Below the pieces are notes generated by a model. That model was not told where the DNA came from. It was given only the letters and a program-made list of their open reading frames with translations, and ran no database searches. A DNA stretch of 50,202 nt. It comes from Gracilibacillus boraciitolerans JCM 21714. GTDB taxonomy: Bacteria > Bacillota > Bacilli > Bacillales > Amphibacillaceae. Positions 38,841 to 49,457 of the stretch are shown one piece after another. The stretch covers positions 1-50,202 of the forward strand of contig NZ_BAVS01000024.1 in the NCBI RefSeq assembly GCF_000521485.1. Reading direction: 5' to 3'. A program made the position numbers and the translations under genes. The first letter of the stretch is position 1; each line of letters starts with the position of its first letter.

Positions 38841-40235
38841 TTGGAGAATTTTATTGACTGGTTGGCAACATTCAATGAAGAAGGTGCAGAACTACTAGGT
38901 AAAATTGGTGGCTGGGTCTGGGGACCTCCACTTCTGGTCTTATTAGTCGGTACTGGCTTATATTTGACCTTTCGTCTGTTATTCCTGCAGTTTAGACTTC
39001 TACCATATGCATTAAAATTATCATTCAGTAAAAACCAGGATAAAACATCGAAAGGTGACATTAGTCATTATCAAGCATTGACGACTGCGATGGCGGCAAC
39101 AATCGGAACCGGTAATATTGCCGGTGTAGCAACAGCTGTAGTTGCAGGTGGTCCTGGTGCTGTCTTTTGGATGTGGATTACAGCGTTGGTTGGAATGGCG
39201 ACAAAGTATGCAGAAGCGTTATTAGCGGTTAAGTATCGGGTCCAAAATGAGAACGGCGAAATGTCTGGGGGACCGATGTATTATTTAGAACAAGGTCTCA
39301 AGAACAAAAAGCTCGGCAAATGTTTAGGAGTGTTATTTGCAATATTCGCAGCAATAGCTGCCTTTGGAATTGGTAACATGGTGCAGTCCAATACTGCAGC
39401 GGCATCTTTAGAGGAATCATTTTCTATTCATCCATTTATTACTGGTATTGTTTTTGCTCTATTAGCAGCCTTAGTTATTATTGGTGGTATAAAAAGTATC
39501 GGAAGAGTCACTGCCTACTTTGTTCCAGTTATGGCTGCCTTTTATATCCTGGGTGGTCTAGTCTTAATTGTCTTAAACTTTGATCTTGTGCCTGCTGCAA
39601 TTGGCTTCATTTTTGAAGATGCCTTTACAGGTAGTGCAGTTGGTGGCGGGATTTTAGGTACCGTTATCCGTTATGGGGTAGCCCGTGGTGTCTTCTCTAA
39701 TGAGGCTGGTTTAGGTTCTGCTCCTATTGCCGCCGCTGCTGCAAAAACAGATTATCCCGCAAGACAAGCATTGGTATCCATGACGCAGGTTTTCTTTGAT
39801 ACAATTATTATTTGTTCGATTACTGGTATCACGATCGTCATGGCTGACCAATGGAATTCAGGACTGGACGGTTCTGCCTTAACAAGTGCTTCCTTTGCTC
39901 AATTCCTGGGAACAACCGGATCTTATATTGTGACATTTGGCATACTATTCTTCACTTTCTCCACTATTTTAGGATGGTCCTACTATGGTGAAAAGTCGGT
40001 AAACTATTTATTAGGAGCCAATGGGGTAAGAGTTTATCGGTATATTTTTATTGCTTTTATCTTTATCGGCGCGATCGTTTCACTAGATATCGTCTTCAAT
40101 TTCTCTGATGTGATGAACGGTTTAATGGCATTTCCAAACTTAATAGGATTACTTGCTCTATCCGGCATTGTCGTTGCTGAAACCAATACTTTTATGAAGA
40201 TCGCTAAAGAAGAAAGAAAATCATCCCGAGCATAG
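38841..40235 (+). CDS. Sodium:alanine/glycine symporter (AGCS family)
   Basis: Membrane symporter taking up alanine, glycine or glutamine with Na+, 464 residues and about eleven helices. It starts at TTG 38841 after GGGAGGGA. Family landmarks: 'TTAMAATIGTGNIAGVATAV' (residues about 80-99), 'GGPGAVFWMW', 'TKYAEALLAVKYR', 'GGPMYYLEQGL' and 'NEAGLGSAPIAAAAA'. The frame is intact and the five-G run at 'SGGP' is natural. It resembles AlsT/GlnT of B. subtilis; which amino acid is carried cannot be told. Confidence 0.92.
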   Translation: MENFIDWLATFNEEGAELLGKIGGWVWGPPLLVLLVGTGLYLTFRLLFLQFRLLPYALKLSFSKNQDKTSKGDISHYQALTTAMAATIGTGNIAGVATAVVAGGPGAVFWMWITALVGMATKYAEALLAVKYRVQNENGEMSGGPMYYLEQGLKNKKLGKCLGVLFAIFAAIAAFGIGNMVQSNTAAASLEESFSIHPFITGIVFALLAALVIIGGIKSIGRVTAYFVPVMAAFYILGGLVLIVLNFDLVPAAIGFIFEDAFTGSAVGGGILGTVIRYGVARGVFSNEAGLGSAPIAAAAAKTDYPARQALVSMTQVFFDTIIICSITGITIVMADQWNSGLDGSALTSASFAQFLGTTGSYIVTFGILFFTFSTILGWSYYGEKSVNYLLGANGVRVYRYIFIAFIFIGAIVSLDIVFNFSDVMNGLMAFPNLIGLLALSGIVVAETNTFMKIAKEERKSSRA

Positions 40236-40263
40236 AAAAGTCTCCTAATAATAGGAGACTTTT
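40236..40263. terminator. Bidirectional terminator between the AGCS and polyprenyl-synthase genes
   Basis: Eleven-base stem AAAAGTCTCCT/AGGAGACTTTT with a six-base loop, beginning at the AGCS stop and overlapping the last codon of the convergent gene. Confidence 0.85.
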
Positions 40264-42654
40264 ATCTTTTTCTATTAATAATGTAGTGGAGAAACTGTTC
40301 AAAAAAAGCGGTATCCACGCTTAGTTTTTGTAAAGACTCGAATGCTTCACAATAATGATTCCACATCTCTTTTTTAGCGCCCTCAATGCCTAAGATAGCC
40401 ACAAAGGTAGCACTATTATTCTGCTTATCTATACCTGCTTGTTTTCCTAATATCGCGGTATCTCCTTCTATATCTAACAAATCATCTTTCACCTGAAAAG
40501 CAATACCTGCATGATACGCAAATTTTCTTAGTATTGTTCTTTCTTCTTCATCTCTTTTAGCCAAAATAGCAGGCATCATGATCGACGCTTCAAAGCCTAT
40601 CCCCGTTTTATAAAAACATAACTGATTTAATTCGGCTAAAGTGAGTCGCTTTCCTTTTGATTCTAGGTCGATAATCTGCCCTTTACACATTTCTTGAGTG
40701 ATTTTCGTAGAATAAGCAATCAGCTCTAAAACCGTCTCAGCATCATATTGTGTCAGTGTTGTCTGCTCTTCCACTGCCCGTTGCGTCATAAACAGTCCAG
40801 CCAATTCTGCTACTGCACTGCTATAAACCTCATGAACCGTTTTACGACCCCGCCGGATTTGAGCATTGTCCTGTGAAGGAAGGTCATCAAAAATTAAGGA
40901 TGCCGTATGCATATACTCGATTGCCTTAAGTAAGGGGGGGATAATGTTTTTTTATCTAATTTGTATCCATCAATCGCCATCACCCATGTCAAGATTGGAC
41001 GAATCCTTTTGCCATCCCCCCCTTGCAAGCTATAATTAGCTGCATCAATTAAGGGGGGGTGATTCAAATGTTGCTCATTATTTTTTTCTTCCATTTTAAA
41101 TAAAGGATTAATCTCCGTTTTTACCTTTTTCAATATATCACGAAAATACTGTTTTTGAAGTTGTTCATTTTCTAAAGTATTGACCATTTGATCACGGAGT
41201 AATTTATCAAAAAAGGCTACATTTTTCGATTTTCTAACTGCTTTTTGCAAGAGTTGCTCAAATGCTTTATCATCAACTTGAAAAAGCTTCATTAGTTCCT
41301 GATATCTTTGGTAACCTAAACGTTGTTTTAAACGCTTTAATCCGTTGATAGCCCTGTCCAAAATAATAAAACAAGTGTTTCGATCTGAATGAAAAACATC
41401 ATGAATCAGGTAGGTAATCACCGTCCAATAAAGTGCAAATGGATTGATTAAATCGTCCCTTTTTTGATGATGGGTTAGATAGTACGTATACGGCGTTACA
41501 CTTCCGTCCGCTAAGTCTTGATCCAAGTCAGCAAGATCGTCTGCCAATTGATTGTAAATCCCATAATAAAACATTCTTTCTTCAATTTGATCATCTGTTG
41601 TAAAAATTTGAAAAGAGCGAACAATCCTTCTTGAGGAAGATGATTTCAAAATGATCGGCACATACAACTCTTCATTGGTGTAATGTGTATTGGTTAATTC
41701 TTTATTTCGGTCTATTTCCTGTGAATGAAAAAATAGATAGGCATGCTGATAAAACTTTTCTAAATTTTCTCGTTCCTGATTGGTTTTTAAATAGTCAAAG
41801 GCAGTCGCTAATTCCTGATAAATTCGTTTAATTGTCTCGCGATTTTTCCCTTTCCAATTCGTAAAAGGGATGACACGACCTGACAGTAATGTGGAACGAA
41901 TTAGATCTGCATATTGTTCTTTTTCATGATCAGATAAAAAGCTTGCATCTAATAAGTCATCAATAAACGGATAGGTCAAACCATAACAGTACCCAATTCG
42001 GACGGCCTTATCTAACCGTTTAGCACGTTCCTCCTGTGATACATCTTGATTGAGCTCTTCTATTTCATGTATTAAGACCCCAGCAATAATCTTAATTAAC
42101 TTTCGTTTCGCGTGAACATGATCTAATTCTTCAGGTATAACTGAGGAGACATGTCTCAGCTTTTCCATTAACCAAAAAAAGGTTGGTTCAAGGGATTCAT
42201 TCTGTGCGAGACGATAAAGTGACGATAAACTAAACCATTCTGTTTGAGAAGGGTTACTCAGATAGTCGCGAAGACTATCTGTTACAGAATGTATACGTTG
42301 CTGGATGCTTGCTGTAGTAATGTCTCTGCCTAAATCCCGCATATAAATATAAGAGATACTTCTTTCTAAATAATTATCGAGCTTTCCTCTTTTCGTTAAA
42401 TGCTGGATGTATTGCCGATACTGTTTTGATGAAGATTGATCGAAATTAAAAGGGCGATTTTCGGAACGTTTATGTCGTAAATATTTTTTCAAATCTGATG
42501 CTAATTCTATTGCATAGCGTTTCTCTTTTACCTGTGTGAATAAAAGTTGGAAATAATCACTAGCCTTCTGCTCTGCATGTATATAATAATTGGTTATATT
42601 ATTTTCTTTTTGTTCCACCATATCTGTCCATTCCTCTAAAATTGTTTTCTTCAT
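40262..42654 (-). CDS. Large polyprenyl synthetase family protein with a second isoprenoid-synthase-like half (frame broken)
   Basis: About 796 residues after repair. The C-terminal part (about 500-796) is a prenyl transferase: 'DGKRIRPILTWVM', first Asp-rich motif 'FDDLPSQDNAQIRRG' and second 'FQVKDDLLDIEGD'. The N-terminal 490 residues also carry 'PFIDDLLDASF' (about 229-239) and 'NQLADDLADLDQDLADG' (about 368-384), spaced about 140 residues apart, much like the two motifs of the C-terminal half; I infer a second, divergent isoprenoid-synthase fold. The run 40934-40940 breaks the frame (five bases give 'LSPLLKAIEYMHTA'); those at 41016-41022 and 41053-41059 add one residue each. It is not in the usual xseB-ispA or hepT context. 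Product unknown. Confidence 0.78.
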
Positions 42655-42709
42655 TATACCATTTTATGGGGGCACTCTTACGATGCATGCAGCCTAGTTT
42701 TATAATTAT

Positions 42710-44234
42710 TTATTTTACTTGTGACCCACGTTCATATTGAAAATAATCAAAATCAACATATCCACCAGGTTCTTGTGTCGCATAATTAAATAATCCAATT
42801 CGGTAACCCATGAAGTGATCTAAAGTATACTTCATTTGCAGCTTTTCTCCGATTTTCACCCAATCGTTACCATCTATTGCATAATAAAAGCTAGCAAGAT
42901 CCACACTCTCCTCGAAATCAAAATGAATTTTCAGAAATAAATGGTTTTCTGGACAGGGTTGTTCTTCTACAATCTGCTCTTGTCCTTCTCCATTATTCAT
43001 CGTCATTCTGACATAACGATCGCCATTTTCCTTCTGACCGACTCCAACTGTCCCAAAATTACTTTGCAGCGCAATTAGTCCTGCATAATCGCCATTCTTC
43101 ATATTGGTAAGATTCACCGACACGATACCGTTGCACTTTGGTCCTTCTGTTCGCTGTGTGAGCGTATTAGGTGCCTGTAATACATGATTGGTAATATGGC
43201 CCGTTTTTAAACGAAGATTGCCTGGTCTTTCCGTGACAGACCATAACCGGTTATCAGGATTATGATTCCATTGCCAGTTTAATGCTAATGATTCTGTCTC
43301 ATATTTAAAATCATCACTAATCACTAATGGTTTAGCTTCATCTGTTGGCAGATTAATGTCTATGGATTCTGGGGGCTTTTCCAGCTATTCCAATCATTGG
43401 CCAGCCATCTTTCCACTCAACTGGCAGCACATACGGTATACGTCCAACCGCATCATGATCCTGGAATAACATCGCATACCACTTATGATCAGGTGTATCA
43501 AAGATGGCCCCCCCTTGAGCAATACCTTTATTGTGATAACCCATATCATCATCTAATACTACTTTGCGTTCATAATCTCCAAGCAGTTCTGTTGATCGAT
43601 AGCACACTTGTCTGCGTCTTGCATTACCATCTGTTGGCCATTCGATAAATAATAAATAATATACCTCATCTATTTTATATGCATGACAGCCTTCACATCG
43701 AAGTCCTATATTTTCTTTTGGCGTTTCTAATAAAAGCTGATCAATTCCTCCCTTTTTGACATCTGAGAGATCGGATGTAAGTTCAGTAATTCGGATATCT
43801 CCACAGCCATATATGACGAAAACTCTGTCCTCATCAAAAAGCAAAGCAGGATCATGATAAATACCTTCGATAACAGATCGTGTCCATGGTCCTTTTTCGA
43901 TATCAATTGTTTGGTATACATAAAATTGCTTCATATCATTACTCGAAAAGCAAAGATAAAAAGTCTCATTATGGTATCGCAGACTTGTTGCCCATTGTCC
44001 CTGTCCATATATACCTTTTTCATCTAACAGTACATGGGCTTTATTATCTTCCAATGTGTCATACACATAGGAAACAATCTCCCAATCTCTTAGATTAAAC
44101 GATTTCATAATTGGGCATCCTGGCATCGAATGCATGCTGGTGCTTACCATATAAAAAGCATCTTCTACTCGTATCACATCTATATCTGGCACATCTGACC
44201 AGAAAACAGGGTTTGTAAGCGTTATCTTATTCAT
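42710..44234 (-). CDS. Glycoside hydrolase family 43 protein, beta-xylosidase type (frame broken)
   Basis: Five-bladed-propeller glycosidase of about 507 residues, probably an intracellular beta-xylosidase or arabinofuranosidase since no signal peptide is present. Likely catalytic acids are the Asp in 'DVPDIDVIRVEDAFYMVST', the Asp in 'IYHDPALLFDED' and the Glu in 'GLRCEGCHAY'. The C-terminal part (about 310-507) is the concanavalin-like domain common in GH43 xylosidases. The five-G run 43371-43375 breaks the frame between the domains; four join 'AGKAPESIDINLPTDEAKP'. The seven-C run 43508-43514 gives 'AQGGAIFDTP'. No sugar transporter or regulator is adjacent. Confidence 0.85.
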
Positions 44235-44291
44235 TTTCCTTCGTGCTCCCTTCCTATTCTGTTAATCTATTATTTCAAAAGCTGATTTATT

Positions 44292-44316
44292 AAGCAATTT
44301 AAAAAACAAATTGCTT
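44292..44316. terminator. Hairpin between selO and the GH43 gene
   Basis: AAGCAATTT (44292-44300) and AAATTGCTT (44308-44316) form a nine-base stem with a seven-base loop. The T run follows on the plus strand, where no gene is ending, so its value as a selO terminator is doubtful. Confidence 0.4.
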
Positions 44317-44402
44317 TTTAATCATGGGAGATGAGGCTTCACGGGATAAGTGATGTTGTTCATGGGAAATATTGATTAAGTTTACATTTGGATAGAAATG
44401 CT

Positions 44403-45863
44403 TTACGTACCACAAAAGGTCTGATAATTATCATCACTATCTGGTGGTTCGATGGTATATGGTTCCTGATCAGCAGTATAAGCATATGGGTTAGATAATA
44501 CAGACAGTAATTGATCCATTACCTGGTAATCCGCTTCACTAACTGCCGCTTCGATTGCTTCTTCTACTCGATGGTTTCTTGGAATGATCGAAGGGTTGTG
44601 AGTCCGCATTAATTGTTGGACTTGCTCTTTCGATTCATTTTGTTCGTCTAATCTATCTTGCCATTGCTGATACCACTCTTTGAATGCTTTTGATTGGAAA
44701 AGTCGGATATTATCATCAAATTGATCCAATGTTAAAGCTCTAAAAGTATTGGTAAAGTCAGCTTTGTGCTGCTCCATTAAGTCTAATAGACGCCTTATCA
44801 ACACTGTATCATCTTCTTTTTCTTTAACTATACCCAGTTTTTTACGGATACCATTCAAATAGTTTTGATCATATAATTGTACATATTCCTCGATAACCTC
44901 TTTAGCTAATGGTAAAGCCTTCTGTTCATCCTCATTAATTAAAATCAGTATCGATTCCGCAAAACGCGCCAAATTCCAGCCACCGATATCCGGCTGATTT
45001 CCATACGCATAGCGACCTTGCACATCAATGGAGCTGAAGACCGTACTTTTATCATAAGAATTCATAAAAGCACATGGACCATAGTCAATGGTTTCCCCAC
45101 TAATAGCCATATTGTCGGTATTCATCACGCCATGAATAAATCCAACTAACTGCCATTTAGCGATTAATGCTGCTTGTCGTTTGCTAACTTCTTTTAGTAA
45201 GGACAAATATGGATTATCATCTTCTTTTATATCAGGAAAATGGCGATCGATTGTGTAATCCGCTAATGCTCGCAAATCATCAACCGTTCCCCCCCACTGT
45301 CTTGCAAATTGAAAAGTACCTACACGTATATGACTAGACGCAACTCTCGTTACAATAGCTCCTGGGAAATCGATTTCACGTTGTACAGACTCTCCAGTAG
45401 TTGCCACCGCTAAACTACGATTAGTAGGAATATTCAATCCATGCATCGCTTCACTCATAATATATTCACGTAACATCGGACCTAAAGCAGCACGTCCATC
45501 TCCACCACGGGAATATGGTGTTCTTCCTGATCCCTTTAATTGGATATCCACACGTCTTCCTTCTGGAGTTATTTGCTCTCCTAATAATACAGCCCGGCCG
45601 TCACCTAGCATCGTAAAATTCGCAAATTGGTGACCTGCATAAGCCTGAGCAATCGGCACGCTACCTTCTGGAAGCTGATTTCCGGCAAATATATCCGGTT
45701 CCTTTTTCAATTCTTCTATATCTAAACCTAGTTCCTTTGCTAAAGATTCATTAAGCTTAATTAAAATTGGTGCTTTAACCGCTACAGGACTAACTCGCGA
45801 ATAAAAAATGCCTGGCAATCGCTGATAACTGTTATCTAAATTCCATTCATTATGTTTAGTCAT
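44403..45863 (-). CDS. selO: Protein adenylyltransferase SelO (YdiU family)
   Basis: Pseudokinase-fold enzyme that AMPylates protein hydroxyl side chains and is linked to redox stress. Motifs: '[13 protein letters not shown]', '[19 protein letters not shown]' (about residues 100-118), '[20 protein letters not shown]', and a C-terminal 'TFCGT' that ends in Cys-Gly-Thr, where eukaryotic relatives carry a selenocysteine near the terminus. ATG 45863 is chosen because AAGGAGA precedes it; an in-frame ATG 15 bases upstream overlaps that site. The seven-C run 45289-45295 turns 'RQWGT' into 'RQWGGT'. Length is about 486 residues, normal. It is a single gene. Confidence 0.92.
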   Translation of the reverse strand: MTKHNEWNLDNSYQRLPGIFYSRVSPVAVKAPILIKLNESLAKELGLDIEELKKEPDIFAGNQLPEGSVPIAQAYAGHQFANFTMLGDGRAVLLGEQITPEGRRVDIQLKGSGRTPYSRGGDGRAALGPMLREYIMSEAMHGLNIPTNRSLAVATTGESVQREIDFPGAIVTRVASSHIRVGTFQFARQWGGTVDDLRALADYTIDRHFPDIKEDDNPYLSLLKEVSKRQAALIAKWQLVGFIHGVMNTDNMAISGETIDYGPCAFMNSYDKSTVFSSIDVQGRYAYGNQPDIGGWNLARFAESILILINEDEQKALPLAKEVIEEYVQLYDQNYLNGIRKKLGIVKEKEDDTVLIRRLLDLMEQHKADFTNTFRALTLDQFDDNIRLFQSKAFKEWYQQWQDRLDEQNESKEQVQQLMRTHNPSIIPRNHRVEEAIEAAVSEADYQVMDQLLSVLSNPYAYTADQEPYTIEPPDSDDNYQTFCGT

Positions 45864-46090
45864 ACAATCTCCTTCCATTTACACATTTTCACTAAGGTTG
45901 ATAGTCTGCGATAACATGCAATAATTGGTTCTTTTATTGCTATTATAACAAAAAATTTCAAAGTTCCTAAAAATCAGTTTCAACGAAAATTAAATGCAAA
46001 AAATCCACAACTAATTTAGGGTAGCTGTCTCTTTCGCTACATATGGGTTGTACATATACTAATAGTGATCTCTATAGAGGAGGAATTCAA

Positions 46091-46210
46091 TTGGCTAAAA
46101 ATACAAAACCCATGACAAACAATTTAGCGAAGAAATTATTAAATGATAAGACTGTTTATTTAACAGAAGAAGGCAGGCGAATGTTAAATAATATGTCAAG
46201 AAAATCTTAA
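46091..46210 (+). CDS. Short basic protein of unknown function
   Basis: A 39-codon frame starting at TTG 46091, with a strong AGGAGGAATT site nine bases before it and a perfect terminator 28 bases after the stop, so it is probably a real gene. The product is basic and Asn/Lys-rich ('AKNTKPMTNNLAKKLLND', then 'TVYLTEEGRRMLNNMSRKS') with no membrane segment. I recognise no family. The upstream ACATATACTA (about 46053-46062) faintly recalls a sporulation-type -10 element, but I would not rely on it. Confidence 0.6.
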   Translation: MAKNTKPMTNNLAKKLLNDKTVYLTEEGRRMLNNMSRKS

Positions 46211-46237
46211 ATAAACTACTAATGTCACGTTAATATT

Positions 46238-46280
46238 CCAAAAGGATTAGTAGGTAATATCATTCTACTAATCCTTTTGG
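46238..46280. terminator. Bidirectional terminator between the short gene and the symporter gene
   Basis: Perfect 16-base arms CCAAAAGGATTAGTAG (46238-46253) and CTACTAATCCTTTTGG (46265-46280) between convergent genes. Confidence 0.88.
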
Positions 46281-46289
46281 ATTTGACTG

Positions 46290-47785
46290 CTATACTGTTT
46301 TCTTCAATACAAGTTCTTCGTGTTTTTCCGTGGCTGTCAACAATCCGACAATGCCCATTACGACAAAGGATGCTAAAGAAGCAAAGAACATTGCTAAATA
46401 TATATTCTCGATTAAATTAAGCTGAGTAAATGCGACATACAGCCCTGCTCCGGTGATAACAGCAGCAATCGCGCCGTAATTTGTTGCCTTCTTCCAGAAA
46501 TACCCCAAAGCAATTGGCGCTAGAATACCCGATAAAATCGCTGAAAAGCTAAATTGAATTAAAATCGATAAAGATTCTGGTCGATCTAGCGAAATATATA
46601 AGGACAATAAACCAACTACAATAAGAGAACCTTTAGCCACTTTCAGCGATTGGGAATCAATTTGTTCCTTCGTTAAGTCCTTTTTAAACAGTGGTGCTAA
46701 TATTCTATAGGAGTCATTTCCAATACTTGTTGTTACCCCTAAATACAAGCTATCTGTACTTGATAGTATGGCAGATATAATACCCACAATAATGATGGCA
46801 GAAATAATAGTAGGGAATGACTCAATTACATACATCGGAATCGCAGCATCCGCACTGTCCAATGCTGGGAATAATACTCGTGCAGCTAAACCACCTAATA
46901 CCATTAATGTTGAAATAACAAATAATACTACACCGGTTGAAAGCGTAAAAGGTGCCAACTCTTCTTCTGTTTCAATTGATAATATTTTGTTTAATAAGTG
47001 TGGCATCAAAATAAAACTAAAAAGCAAAAATTGTACTGCCATGATTGCTAACACACTATTATACGGTCCCTCTACCCCCCCAATAGCCTTTGTTAAATTG
47101 GGATCTACAGCATTTAATTGGCTGGTTAATTCGCCAAATACATTTATTCCACCGCCAATTGTCCAGAAAAAAGAAACAAAAATCAAAATCGAAGCAATCG
47201 CCATTAATAATCCCTGGATCCCATCGGTAATCATTTGTGCGAACGCACCACCAAGTCCGATATAAAGAATTGTAATAGTTACCCCAATAATAATGCCCCA
47301 TACATACGGGATACCGATAACTGTTTCAAAAATAGTAGCAAGTCCTACATTCTGACCAACAATATAATAAACATTAAATAAAATAAGTACCGAAACAATT
47401 ACTTGCAAGGCTTTTGAATTATAACGACGTCCCAACCATTCCGGCACAGTCGAAACACGGCCGAATTTTCCATAACGCCAAAACGTTTGGAAAAAATCAA
47501 TAAACCGATCCACGATACTCCAAAACACCCTAACGTATACCATAATACGGATGTCCCAAATTGATAGGCAAGTCCTGGTACACCGATAAATAAGTTAGCA
47601 CTGGAATAAGAAGCCGCAAAGCTTGTGCCAACTAACCAAGGGCTTACTTTCCCTCTGGCAGTTGCAAAACCATTCATTGATTTACTATACTTTCTACCTC
47701 TCTGCCCTATCCATGTTACCACACCAAAATAGACTACTAATAAGATAATAACAGTCCATAAAAGCAGACTAGAATCTGTTAACAT
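46290..47785 (-). CDS. Sodium:solute symporter (SSS family, frame broken)
   Basis: Membrane Na+-coupled symporter of about 498 residues and about thirteen helices. The N-terminal 'FATARGKVSPWLVGTSFAA' and 'YSSANLFIGVPGLAYQFG' and the 'STVPEWLGRRYNSKALQVIV' segment are family-typical. One T is missing on the minus strand at the run complementary to 47480-47483; restoring it joins 'LLIFSKRF' to 'WRYGKFGRVSTVPEWL'. The seven-C run 47075-47081 adds a glycine ('AIGGVEG'). It lies last in an operon with acetoacetyl-CoA synthetase, thiolase, DUF35 and a microprotein, so a short-chain carboxylate such as acetoacetate is the likely cargo (inference). Confidence 0.85.
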
Positions 47786-47801
47786 GTTAAAAAACCCCCC
47801 T

Positions 47802-47885
47802 TTAGTTATTTTTGTAAAATTTGTTCCATATCACAAGTCCGATTATCCAAAATACTGCGATTAAAATGAGATATGTGTAGATCAT
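47802..47885 (-). CDS. Symporter small accessory protein (27 residues)
   Basis: A 27-codon frame, ATG 47885 to TAA 47802-47804, with AGGGAG ahead of it, between the DUF35 gene (3 bases away) and the symporter gene (16 bases away). The product is one hydrophobic helix, 'IYTYLILIAVFWIIGLVIW', with a basic Asn/Lys tail. Very short membrane proteins encoded directly upstream of SSS symporters are known in Bacillales and carry the name used here; I assign it by position and form. The ribosome site of the symporter starts right after its stop, within a six-G run (47795-47800). Confidence 0.7.
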   Translation of the reverse strand: MIYTYLILIAVFWIIGLVIWNKFYKNN

Positions 47886-47888
47886 GTG

Positions 47889-48296
47889 TTAATCTCCCTT
47901 CTTTTTGAAAAATGGCAGATATCTTTCGTCCAATTGCTGATACGAAATAGTGACTGGTAATTGATAACGTAATTGCTGGTTGTCAATTAGCAAATGGGTT
48001 AATAAGGAAGGTCCCTCTTCCAACTCGACAATACCTACAACATACGGCACTTTTTCCTGCCATGCTGGATGTCCTGCACGATGGACGATACTCCATGTTT
48101 TCAGTCTTCCTTCTCCTGAGGCTTGTTTCCATGTAAGCTCTGAGCCAAAGCAATGAGGACAATGCTCACGAGGATAGAAGATCCACTTCTTACAGTCCTG
48201 ACATTGCGGAAGATAAAATTGTTGCTGGTTGATTTTATCCCAAAATGGTTGACTGGTCGGAGTAATGGTCGGTTCTGGGAATGATATGTTCTTCAT
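47889..48296 (-). CDS. DUF35 zinc-ribbon/OB-fold acyl-CoA-associated protein
   Basis: A 135-residue protein with an N-terminal helix, a rubredoxin-like zinc ribbon 'CQDCKKWIFYPREHCPHC' (two C-x2-C pairs, about residues 36-53) and a C-terminal OB fold ('TWSIVHRAGHPAWQEKVPYV', 'GIVELEEG'). DUF35 proteins form complexes with thiolase-like enzymes and hold acyl-CoA substrates, as in archaeal acetoacetyl-CoA thiolase complexes and the Ltp2/ChsH aldolases. Its ATG overlaps the thiolase stop (ATGA), so tight co-expression with that partner is expected. Confidence 0.9.
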   Translation of the reverse strand: MKNISFPEPTITPTSQPFWDKINQQQFYLPQCQDCKKWIFYPREHCPHCFGSELTWKQASGEGRLKTWSIVHRAGHPAWQEKVPYVVGIVELEEGPSLLTHLLIDNQQLRYQLPVTISYQQLDERYLPFFKKKGD

Positions 48297-49457
48297 CGTT
48301 CTCCTCCTAACACGAGTGCTGTAGTTTCACTTAGCGTCGCACCATTCCTGTTACAAGAGCATGCCCGATATTCGGAATTTGACGCTCCCCTGCTTCGCCT
48401 CTTAGCTGAACAACTGCTTCAATTACGTGCGACATACCACCTGCCAAATCAGCCTGTCCAAATCCCAATTGGCCACCATGTGTGTTAAGAGGAAAGTCTC
48501 CGGTATGATCAAACGTATGATCTCGTACAAATTTAGAAAATTGTCCTTGTGCACAGATACCGATACTTTCCAATTGCGTAGCTACTACACTCGTATAACA
48601 ATCATATAGAGATAATAAATCCATGTCCTTGCCTTCCATACCCGCTTGCTTAAGGCTTGTGGGATCGAATAGACAAAAGGTAATCTATCAATAGCAGGTG
48701 CCTGACTCACGGCACGATGGGTGATTTTTTCTCCGGCACCTTGCAAATACACAGCTTGTTTACTTGCTTGTTTTGCCTTATCTGCTGAAGTAACCACTAC
48801 TGCCGCTCCTCCCGCACATGGCATCACAATCTCTAATAGATGTAAAGGATCAGAAATCATCGGAGATTCCAGAATATCCTCCAAACTTACTGGCTTATCA
48901 TAAAAAATAGCTTTAGGATTTTTTAACGCATTTTTACGTGCCCAATAAGCAATACAAGCAAAATCTTCCTGCTTAGACCCATAGACTTCCATATGCTGTC
49001 GTTTTAATAAAGCATAGGAGGTGTTTGCACCTGAGGCACCAAAAGGTACATCAAATTCTCGAATGGGGTTACGATTAGGAGAACGTGGTATATTTCCTTT
49101 TTCATTCTTATTTGCTAATACACAGACAACTGTTTCACACATCCCTGCTTCAATTGCAGCTGCTGCTCGCCAAACCATCCCGGCGCCGGTTGCCCCCCCA
49201 CCTAAATCAACGGTATTGGACATTGTCGGTTCAATACCTAAATATTCTGATACCGTTGCTGGTACATGTTGGGGGGTTTCACCAACCTGTGGTCCTACAA
49301 GTAACCCGTCAATTTCCTCTTTTGAGATCCCCCCCGCATCTTTGATCGCCAGTTGTACCGATTCAGCTATTAAACCTAAGGTTGTTTTCCCTTCTGAATA
49401 ACGTATTGGCTGTAATTCACCGATACCTATAATAGCTCCATTCGGTCGTTTCGCCAT
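48293..49457 (-). CDS. Thiolase family protein (SCP-x/Ltp type, two frame breaks)
   Basis: About 388 residues after repair. The N-terminal half has 'EISVQLAIKDAG'-like helices, 'VDLGGGATGAGMVWRAAAAI' and a candidate nucleophile region near 'EAGMCETVVCVLANK'; the C-terminal half has 'LNTHGGQLGFGQADLAGG' and 'HVIEAVVQLRGEAG'. Where classic thiolases have GHP, this has GQA, so it is probably not an ordinary beta-ketothiolase; this variant is typical of DUF35-partnered thiolase-like enzymes. One base is missing near 48646 (restores 'LSKAGMEGKDMDLLSLYD') and one near 48345 (restores 'TGNGATLSETTALVLGGER'). Seven-C runs at 49193-49199 and 49329-49335 add glycines. ATG 49457 overlaps the upstream stop. 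Confidence 0.82.

Noticed and set aside
46768-47265. Plus-strand 165-codon frame antisense to the symporter
   Set aside because: Shadow of hydrophobic helices encoded on the minus strand; the minus-strand protein has the SSS family motifs.
49271-49276. Six-G run in the thiolase gene
   Set aside because: It is in frame and encodes a plausible GETPQHVP stretch, so I cannot say that it is expanded.
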